Assembly: GCA_030044395.1 (NCBI GenBank)
Contig: JASHVW010000115.1
Location: forward strand, 1 to 22,858
Source: Verrucomicrobiia bacterium
Lineage (GTDB): Bacteria; Verrucomicrobiota; Verrucomicrobiia; Limisphaerales; UBA11358
Direction: 5' to 3'
DNA: 22,858 bases
Shown piece after piece: positions 17,501-22,858 of the stretch; position 1 is the first letter of the stretch; every line of letters starts with the position of its first letter. A program made the position numbers and the translations under genes. The notes beneath the pieces were generated by a model. It saw nothing but the letters and a program-made list of their open reading frames with translations, made no database searches and was not told the DNA's origin.

Positions 17501-17880
17501 ATGAAAGACCGGCACCGCCAGTTCCTCGAAGAACTGATGAGCTATGAGCGGCAATGCTTTTTGAACGCTCATCCTTACGAGCGTTCCCAGCAGCGGGTGG
17601 ATCAAGCCAACGGCTTTTACCGCCGTCAGCTGACCATACGGCTGGGGGACATGGAGCCCAAAGTACCCCGCACCCGATAGGGCCATTTCCATTGCCAAGT
17701 GTTGCCCCGTTATCAGCGGCGCGAACCGGTGATCAACCAAGCCCTCAAAGCCTTGTTTCTTTCGTGTGTCTCCACTCGGCAGCCTGGCTTTGCTGGGCTA
17801 GGAGGCTGTCAGCGCCACCACCGTACCCGTCCGCGTCCTGGTCCGTGATGGTTGTGCTGACGAGACAGCCTTTATTCACC
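17501..17880 (+). mobile_element. Decayed IS256-family transposase fragment
   Basis: From ATG 17501 the plus strand reads 59 codons, including 'YERSQQRVDQANGFYRRQL' and 'IRLGDMEPKVPRTR', to a TAG at 17678. Reading through the TAG gives 'GHFHCQVLPRYQRREPVINQ' and 'ALKALFLSCVSTRQ'. After a frameshift near 17792 comes 'ALLG', another stop, then 'EAVSATTV' and 'RVLVRD'. This order (ER..R..GYR/FYRR, D..KVPR.RKG, LP.YQRR, AL..L.L.GVSTR, S.TTVSR) is that of the N-terminal part of IS256/Mutator-type transposases. The DDE catalytic domain is absent, and there are two stops and a frameshift, so the element is dead. No terminal inverted repeats or target duplications could be defined. The bases at 17410-17500 hold only a small hairpin (CTGCCG/CGGCAG, 17434-17450). 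Confidence 0.75.
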
Positions 17881-17887
17881 ATTTTCA

Positions 17888-17938
17888 GTTAATTTCGGTT
17901 GATTCTTGACAGACGGTTAATTTCTTAGCTTAATTAAG
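17888..17938 (+). promoter_or_regulatory. Promoter and possible operator of the ROK-led arabinose operon
   Basis: A perfect -35 hexamer TTGACA (17906-17911) is followed, with 18 bp spacing, by TTAATT (17930-17935) as a weak -10, just before the ATG at 17944. Two exact direct repeats GTTAATTTC (17888-17896 and 17916-17924) bracket the -35, and a 10-bp palindrome CTTAATTAAG (17929-17938) covers the -10. This layout suits repression or autoregulation by the adjacent regulator; that link is inferred. Confidence 0.45.
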
Positions 17939-17943
17939 TATTC

Positions 17944-19173
17944 ATGATTTTAGTTCCTTCGCAAATGGGCAGGCACAATAAACGCGCCTTGCTGGAACAT
18001 TTGCGCCGAGTGGGGACGGCCTCGCGGGCGGACCTGGCAAAGTCGCTGGGCTTGAGCCAGCCCACAGTCGGAAAAATTGCGGATGAACTTTTGGATCTCG
18101 GGGTGTTTGAAGAGGCAGAAGTTAGAAAAGCGACGGCTGGGAAGGGAGAAAGTGGAGAGTTACCTACAGCGAACGGATTGGGTTCGCGGTTGGGCCGGCC
18201 GGCGCGGATGCTTCGACTAAACAGGTCCGAAGCGCGTTTTCTCGGGCTTCAACTCGGAGTGGAAACGACGCGCCTGACTCTCTTGTCGCCGGGCGCAACC
18301 GGCGACGAAGAATGCGCGGTTGAATTCGACACACGCGGTGATGCGAAGGGTTGGCTGCAAGTTCTCCGCAAATCGGCGCGGCAAATCCCGCAAAAGTCGT
18401 TTTGGGGAATTCTGGCCAGTGTTCCCGGCCTGGTAGATGAGCGCAACGGCCGGATCCTTTATTCTCCGAATCTTCATTGGACTGAAAAAGCGGCCATGGT
18501 TTCTCTGATTCAAGAAGTTTGGAGCGCGCCCGTGGTCCTGATTCAAGAGGAACGTGCGTTGGCTTTGGGTCAATATGCGGTGGAACCGGAAGAGGGAAAT
18601 TTCCTGCTGGTGGATTTTGCCGAGGGCGTCGGCGGGGCGATTATGATTGGCGGAAGGCTCTATTCGCATCCGCTGCCCATTAGCGGCGAACTCGGGCACA
18701 CGCCGGTGGTTGGCAATGATCGCCGCTGCGGATGCGGTGCCATCGGTTGCCTGGAAACGTTGACTTCAAACCGCGGTTTGTTGGAGAGTTTCGCCGCAGC
18801 CAGCCCAAAATCGCCACGCACCTGGAAGGCATTTTCAGAATCCATTGCTGCCGGGGGAATATCGCCATGGCTGGCCCGGACGCTGGACGCGGCGGCGGCG
18901 GTCCTCGCGGGAGCATTGAATGTTTTGGGCGTTCGCACCGTGGTCATCACAGGCACAATGGCCGAACTGCCGGACGTCGTTTTTTCACGTCTTTCGGACA
19001 ACATTGTCAAAGGCGTTCTTTGGGGACGGTTCGGCGAGATCCGGGTCGTGACCGCCCCACGGCGTCGAAATATCGGGTTGGTTGCGGCAGGGCTTGAGCG
19101 GCTGATTGTTCCGGAGAATGCCAAAAGCCAAAGGGCTGAAGGCAAAATGAAAGAATTTTCCACGACCTACTAA
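17944..19173 (+). CDS. ROK-family transcriptional regulator, probable arabinose-operon regulator
   Basis: The protein has 409 residues. The N-terminal winged helix-turn-helix (about 8-65) contains 'HNKRALLEHLRRVGTASRAD' and 'LAKSLGLSQPTVGKIADEL', the usual NagC/XylR-type pattern. A ROK sugar-kinase-like domain follows, with the zinc-binding signature 'GELGHTPV' (H252) and 'CGCGAIGCLE' (C262, C264, C269). The kinase sites look degenerate: 'LGLQLGVETTR' replaces a DxGxT loop, and 'IQEERALALGQ' (200-210) replaces the usual ND.NA catalytic segment, so it should sense a sugar rather than phosphorylate one. A low-complexity insert at about 62-82 separates the two domains. It is the first gene of the operon, 21 bp before the isomerase, so L-arabinose or a derivative is the likely effector. 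A second ATG at 17965 (residue 8) is an alternative start. Confidence 0.9.
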   Translation: MILVPSQMGRHNKRALLEHLRRVGTASRADLAKSLGLSQPTVGKIADELLDLGVFEEAEVRKATAGKGESGELPTANGLGSRLGRPARMLRLNRSEARFLGLQLGVETTRLTLLSPGATGDEECAVEFDTRGDAKGWLQVLRKSARQIPQKSFWGILASVPGLVDERNGRILYSPNLHWTEKAAMVSLIQEVWSAPVVLIQEERALALGQYAVEPEEGNFLLVDFAEGVGGAIMIGGRLYSHPLPISGELGHTPVVGNDRRCGCGAIGCLETLTSNRGLLESFAAASPKSPRTWKAFSESIAAGGISPWLARTLDAAAAVLAGALNVLGVRTVVITGTMAELPDVVFSRLSDNIVKGVLWGRFGEIRVVTAPRRRNIGLVAAGLERLIVPENAKSQRAEGKMKEFSTTY

Positions 19174-19194
19174 TCAATTAAATATACGAACCAA

Positions 19195-20625
19195 ATGAAA
19201 ACGCAAAAAATCACTCTTGGCGTCATTGTTGGCAATCGCGGCTTTTTTCCCGCCCAATTGTGCGATTCGGGACGCAAACAAATCCTGCAAACGCTGGAAG
19301 AGCTTGGCATTGAGGCCGTTCTGCTGGACACGCAGGCCACGAAATTCGGCGCGGTGGAGACGATGGACGACTCGCAGAAATGCGCCGAGTTGTTCAAACG
19401 AGAGGCCGGGAAAATTGACGGCGTCCTCGTGACGCTGCCGAATTTCGGCGATGAGCGCGGCGTGGCCAACGCGCTGCGCTGGTCCGGATTGCGCGTTCCC
19501 GTTTTGATTCACGCCTTTAATGATGATCCCAAGACGATGACAATCGCGCACCGGCGGGATTCGTTTTGCGGCAAGATGTCGGTTTGCAACAATCTGCGCC
19601 AATACGACATTCCATTTACGCTGACACGCCTGCATACCTGCGGCCCGGATGACAAGAGGTTTCTTGAGGATCTGGAGGATTTCGCGGTCACCTGCCGGAC
19701 GGTGGAGGCGTTGCGGCATTTGCGGATTGGGGCACTCGGAGCGCGGCCCACGGCGTTCAACACGGTCCGATATTCAGAGAAGTTGCTGGAGAAGTCGGGA
19801 ATCAGCATTGAAACGCTTGACTTGTTTGAGCTATTCGGATGGGTCAACAAAATGAAGGACACGGACGCGGTGGTGGGCGCAAAGCTGGAGGCGATCCAGA
19901 AGTATGTTGTGGCCAAATCCATCCCGCCGGCAGCCCTGCTGAAGATGGCGAAATTTGGGGTGGCGGTGGACAAATGGATGAAGGAGACACGGCTGAACGC
20001 CACGGCGATCCAATGTTGGACGGCGATGGAGGAATTTTTCGGGGTGGTGCCCTGCACGTTGATGAGCATGATGAGCAATATGTTGATGAGCAGCGCATGC
20101 GAGGTGGACATCATGGGGACGGTGGCGATGTATGCGATGGCGCAGGCGAGCGGCAAACCGAGCGCGCTGGTGGATTGGAACAATAATTACGGGGAAGACC
20201 CGGACAAGGGGGTGATTTTTCATTGCAGTAATTTGCCAAAGGACATTTTTGTGGAGAAAGGCGAGGGCGCGCCGGTAATGGACTACCAGGAAATCATCGC
20301 CGGGACCGTCGGCAAGGAAAACACCTACGGAACGGTCGTGGGCCGTGTCAAAGGGGGCGGTTTCACCTACCTGCGCTGCAGCACGGACGACTTTGCGGGT
20401 AAAATCATGGCCTACATCGGGCAGGGCGAGTTGACGGACGATCCGCTCAAGACGTTCGGGGGTTTTGGCGTGGTGAAAATTCCGCAGTTCCAAAAACTGC
20501 TGCGTTACATTTGTGAGAACGGATTTGAGCATCACGTGGCGGTCAATCCCACGCAGATTGCGGACGGCGTCAAGGAAGCGCTCGGTAAATATCTTGGCTG
20601 GGATATTTATTATCACCCGGAATAA
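19195..20625 (+). CDS. L-fucose/L-arabinose isomerase-family protein, probable L-arabinose isomerase
   Basis: The protein has 476 residues, no signal peptide and is cytoplasmic. It belongs to the FucI/AraA fold: an N-terminal Rossmann-like part ('VIVGNRGFFPAQL', 'LVTLPNFGDE', 'PVLIHAF') and a C-terminal catalytic part. Probable Mn-ligand and catalytic positions follow the FucI pattern: E303 in 'ACEVDIMG', D327 in 'LVDWNNNYGEDPD', H343 in 'IFHCSNLP', and H446/H447 in 'GFEHHVAVNP'. It is not a close match to the classical AraA of enteric bacteria or bacilli as I know it. Lying between a ROK regulator and a ribulokinase, it most likely converts L-arabinose to L-ribulose; fucose or another aldose cannot be excluded. 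The gap of 21 bp from the regulator is A/T-rich with no clear Shine-Dalgarno. The next gene follows after 17 bp. Confidence 0.8.
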   Translation: MKTQKITLGVIVGNRGFFPAQLCDSGRKQILQTLEELGIEAVLLDTQATKFGAVETMDDSQKCAELFKREAGKIDGVLVTLPNFGDERGVANALRWSGLRVPVLIHAFNDDPKTMTIAHRRDSFCGKMSVCNNLRQYDIPFTLTRLHTCGPDDKRFLEDLEDFAVTCRTVEALRHLRIGALGARPTAFNTVRYSEKLLEKSGISIETLDLFELFGWVNKMKDTDAVVGAKLEAIQKYVVAKSIPPAALLKMAKFGVAVDKWMKETRLNATAIQCWTAMEEFFGVVPCTLMSMMSNMLMSSACEVDIMGTVAMYAMAQASGKPSALVDWNNNYGEDPDKGVIFHCSNLPKDIFVEKGEGAPVMDYQEIIAGTVGKENTYGTVVGRVKGGGFTYLRCSTDDFAGKIMAYIGQGELTDDPLKTFGGFGVVKIPQFQKLLRYICENGFEHHVAVNPTQIADGVKEALGKYLGWDIYYHPE

Positions 20626-20630
20626 ATTTT

Positions 20631-20635
20631 GAGGA
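20631..20635 (+). promoter_or_regulatory. Shine-Dalgarno GAGGA supporting a GTG start
   Basis: GAGGA lies 7 nt upstream of GTG 20643, an ideal spacing. It supports GTG as the initiation codon of the glycoside hydrolase gene, which then gives a proper signal peptide. Confidence 0.7.
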
Positions 20636-20642
20636 AACACCA

Positions 20643-22607
20643 GTGCATCTTCTTAAAAAAAACCTGATGGTAGCGGCCGCGTCATTGGTGGCGGTGATTG
20701 CGCGGAGTGACGTAAAAACGACGCCATCGCCACAAACGGAACCGTTTCCGCTGTCGCAGGTGCGGTTGCTGGATAGTCCGTTCAAACAGGCAATGGAGTT
20801 GGACGGGAAATACCTGTTGAGCCTGGAACCGGACCGGTTGTTGAGCTGGTATCGCAAGGAAGCGGGGTTGGAGCCGAAGGCGCCGGTCTATGGGGGTTGG
20901 GAATCCACGGGATTGGCCGGGCACACGCTGGGACACTACCTCTCCGCCTGTTCGCTCATGTATCAATCCACCGACGACACGCGTTTTTTGGACCGCGTCA
21001 ATTACATCGTCGGCGAACTTGCCGAATGCCAGCAGGCGAACGGCAATGGCTATATCGCGGCCATTCCCGGCGGAAAGGACATTTTCGGCAAAGTCGCCCG
21101 CGGCGAAATTAACACGCAGGGCTTTGGACTTAATGGCGGCTGGTCGCCGTGGTACACCATCCACAAGGAACTTGCGGGATTGATTGATGCGAACCAACTC
21201 TGCACCAACGCGCAGGCGCTGGTGGTGGCCACGAACCTCGCCAACTGGGTGGATGCGACGACGGCCAACCTCACGGATGAGCAATGGCAGAAGATGTTGG
21301 TTTGCGAATACGGAGGCATGAACGAAGCGCTGGCCAATCTTTACGGCATCACGGGAAATCCGCGTTATCTCCAGTTGGCGGAAAAATTTTATGATCACGC
21401 GGTGCTGGATCCGCTGGCCAACGGGCAGGACGACCTGAACGGCAAACATTCCAACACGAATATCCCCAAAATCATCGGCCTGGCGCGGCTTTATGAATTG
21501 ACCGGCGACGAACGCTACAGGGACACGGCGAAATTTTTCTGGGAACGCGTGGCGTTGCACCGCTCGTTTGTTATCGGCGGAAACGGCGACAACGAACATT
21601 TCTTTCCCGTGGATAATTTTGCCAGGCATCTCTCTCCCGCCACAGCCGAATCCTGTTGCACCTATAACATGCTCAAGCTCACGCGGCATTTATTCGAATG
21701 GTCCCCGGACGCGGGGCTGATGGATTTCTATGAGCGCGCGCTCTATAACAACATTCTCGCCTCGCAAGACCCGCAGACGGGGATGTTTGTCTATCTGATG
21801 TCGCTCAAGCCCGGGCATTTCAAGACATTTTCGACGCCGACAGACTCCTTTTGGTGTTGCGTGGGCACCGGCATGGAAAACCACGCGAAATACGGCGATA
21901 CCATTTATTTCCACGGCGACCAATCGCTGTATTTGAACCTGTTCATCCCGTCCGAACTCTCATGGCCCGAAAAAGAACTGGTGGTGCGGCAGGAAACGCA
22001 GTTTCCCGAAAGCGACCGGACGGAATTGGAATTCAAATGCGCTAGGCCTGTCCGGCTGGCGTTAAAAATTCGCTGGCCGGGGTGGTCGGACCAACTGTCC
22101 GTTCAGGTGAACGGCAAGAAGCAAGAAATCTCCGGCACACCGGGTGCCTATGTGACGGTCGAGCGCAAATGGCGCGACGGTGACAGTGTGGAAGTCCATT
22201 TTCAGATGAGATTGCACACCGAACCGTTGCAAGCAACGACGAACATCGTTGCGGTGCTCTACGGTCCAATTGTGCTGGCCGGGGAGATGGGCACCAACGG
22301 AATGCCGGTCCACTTCGCAAACAACCAGACCGCCTATAACAGGCTGCCGGATCCGCCCGCGCCCGTCTTTGTCAGCACAGCAGACACGCTGCTGAACCAT
22401 TTCCAGCCCGCTGGCGCCCCGTTGACCTTCCAGACAGAAGAGCTGGGAAAGCCGAACGAGGTCACATTGATTCCGTTCTACAAGATGAACGACCAGCGTT
22501 ACTCGGTCTATTGGACCGTGGTCAACCCGGTGGATTGGCTGGTGAATCCGGCCGCCGCACAGGCGCACGCCACGCGGGAAATGCAAATTGCCTTGACCCA
22601 GAACTGA
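20643..22607 (+). CDS. Secreted DUF1680 glycoside hydrolase (GH127/GH146 type), probable beta-L-arabinofuranosidase
   Basis: The protein starts at GTG, has 654 residues and begins with a signal peptide (about 1-21, 'LLKKNLMVAAASLVAVIA'). The mature protein is a full-length DUF1680 (alpha/alpha)6-barrel enzyme: 'LLDSPFKQAMELDGKYLLSL', 'GWESTGLAGHTLGHYLSA', 'APWYTIHK'-like 'SPWYTIHKELAG', 'CEYGGMNEALA', and a C-terminal beta-sandwich with 'KIRWPGWSD' and 'VLYGPIVLAGE'. The unusual cysteine/zinc active site is intact: E336 and C338 in 'ESCCTYNML', and C405 and C406 in 'FWCCVGTGMENHAKYGD'. They correspond in spacing to the E-x-C and C-C ligands of Bifidobacterium HypBA1, in which a zinc-bound cysteine is the nucleophile. 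It should release beta-linked L-arabinofuranose. 'CCVGTGMENH' may place it nearer GH146 than GH127 proper. It stands between the isomerase and ribulokinase genes, directly tying release to catabolism. Confidence 0.9.
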   Translation: MHLLKKNLMVAAASLVAVIARSDVKTTPSPQTEPFPLSQVRLLDSPFKQAMELDGKYLLSLEPDRLLSWYRKEAGLEPKAPVYGGWESTGLAGHTLGHYLSACSLMYQSTDDTRFLDRVNYIVGELAECQQANGNGYIAAIPGGKDIFGKVARGEINTQGFGLNGGWSPWYTIHKELAGLIDANQLCTNAQALVVATNLANWVDATTANLTDEQWQKMLVCEYGGMNEALANLYGITGNPRYLQLAEKFYDHAVLDPLANGQDDLNGKHSNTNIPKIIGLARLYELTGDERYRDTAKFFWERVALHRSFVIGGNGDNEHFFPVDNFARHLSPATAESCCTYNMLKLTRHLFEWSPDAGLMDFYERALYNNILASQDPQTGMFVYLMSLKPGHFKTFSTPTDSFWCCVGTGMENHAKYGDTIYFHGDQSLYLNLFIPSELSWPEKELVVRQETQFPESDRTELEFKCARPVRLALKIRWPGWSDQLSVQVNGKKQEISGTPGAYVTVERKWRDGDSVEVHFQMRLHTEPLQATTNIVAVLYGPIVLAGEMGTNGMPVHFANNQTAYNRLPDPPAPVFVSTADTLLNHFQPAGAPLTFQTEELGKPNEVTLIPFYKMNDQRYSVYWTVVNPVDWLVNPAAAQAHATREMQIALTQN

Positions 22608-22614
22608 TTTTCCA

Positions 22615-22858
22615 ATGAACCCGCAATACACCATCGGTCTTGATTACGGCACGAACTCGGTACGGGCGCTGGTTGTCAATGTTGCCAACGGGGCGGAAAT
22701 CGCCGCGGCGGTCTGGGGATACAAGCACGGCGTCGCGGGGGTGATTCTCGCGCGCGACCCGAACCTGGCGCGGCAGCATCCGTCCGATTACCTCGAAGGC
22801 GCAGAAGCCGCCATCCGGAAGGCGCTGGCCGAGGCAAAGCGAACTGTGCGTGGCTTTA
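22615..22858 (+). CDS. araB: Ribulokinase, N-terminal 81 residues (cut by the window end)
   Basis: The ATG at 22615 lies 7 bp after the preceding stop, and the frame runs off the window. The start 'YTIGLDYGTNSVRALVV' is the phosphate-1 motif of FGGY carbohydrate kinases. 'RQHPSDYLEGAEAAIRKAL' is characteristic of ribulokinase AraB, which phosphorylates L-ribulose to L-ribulose-5-phosphate in the cytoplasm. The catalytic Asp and the C-terminal domain lie outside the window. It follows the isomerase and beta-arabinofuranosidase genes with the same orientation and short spacing, as expected for an ara operon. The RBS is weak. Confidence 0.88.
   Translation, partial: MNPQYTIGLDYGTNSVRALVVNVANGAEIAAAVWGYKHGVAGVILARDPNLARQHPSDYLEGAEAAIRKALAEAKRTVRGF

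Noticed and set aside
17554..17892. 112-residue + strand open frame over the IS remnant
   Set aside because: The neighbouring frame restores transposase sequence across stops, so this frame is an out-of-frame reading of the decayed element.
20682..21689. 335-residue open frame on the - strand opposite the beta-arabinofuranosidase
   Set aside because: Arg- and His-rich shadow of the well-supported DUF1680 gene, with no domain.

Overview
The window is a polysaccharide- and L-arabinose-utilisation locus from a Gram-negative bacterium, most likely a member of the Verrucomicrobia (Verrucomicrobiota). Three things point there: very large secreted proteins rich in Asn, Thr, Ser and Gly; autotransporter-associated beta-strand repeats; and a recurrent C-terminal module of the type 'LLTSTNL...W...NG...FFxL', which I associate from memory with secreted verrucomicrobial proteins. 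No rRNA or other phylogenetic marker is present, so the assignment is an inference.

Left part (1-13409, + strand). The 3' end of a giant beta-strand-repeat surface protein is closed by a clear hairpin terminator at 3288-3319. Next comes a tight three-gene unit of secreted glycoside hydrolases: a multidomain GH128-type protein (3383-6472), a GH31 alpha-xylosidase-like protein (6479-9733, 6 bp gap) and a GH51 alpha-L-arabinofuranosidase with Big2 and LamG domains (9753-13409, 19 bp gap).

Middle part (13410-17943, mostly - strand). A convergent spacer of about 120 bp shows no obvious terminator. It is followed by a GH43 endo-arabinanase-like gene (14542-13529), a 46-codon fragment of a lost gene that kept only the tail module (14724-14584), and a second, compact GH51 enzyme (16804-14867). 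The GH51 upstream region holds several perfect palindromes. Beyond it lie the C-terminal third of a sugar ABC-transporter binding protein (17409-17107, truncated) and a decayed IS256-family transposase (17501-17880). This is a scar where a transporter gene appears to have been destroyed.

Right part (17944-22858, + strand). A compact L-arabinose catabolic operon runs ROK regulator, FucI/AraA-fold sugar isomerase, secreted DUF1680 (GH127/GH146-type) beta-L-arabinofuranosidase, and the start of ribulokinase araB, cut by the window edge. Gaps are 21, 17 and 7 bp.

Taken together, the secreted GH51, GH43 and GH127-type enzymes would release L-arabinose from alpha- and beta-arabinofuranosyl polymers outside the cytoplasm. 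The isomerase and ribulokinase would convert it via L-ribulose to L-ribulose-5-phosphate, probably under ROK control. The GH128 and GH31 enzymes extend the substrate range to beta-1,3-glucan-like and xylosyl or glucosyl chains. No intact sugar transporter is visible in the window.

No tRNA, rRNA, CRISPR array or phage gene was seen.
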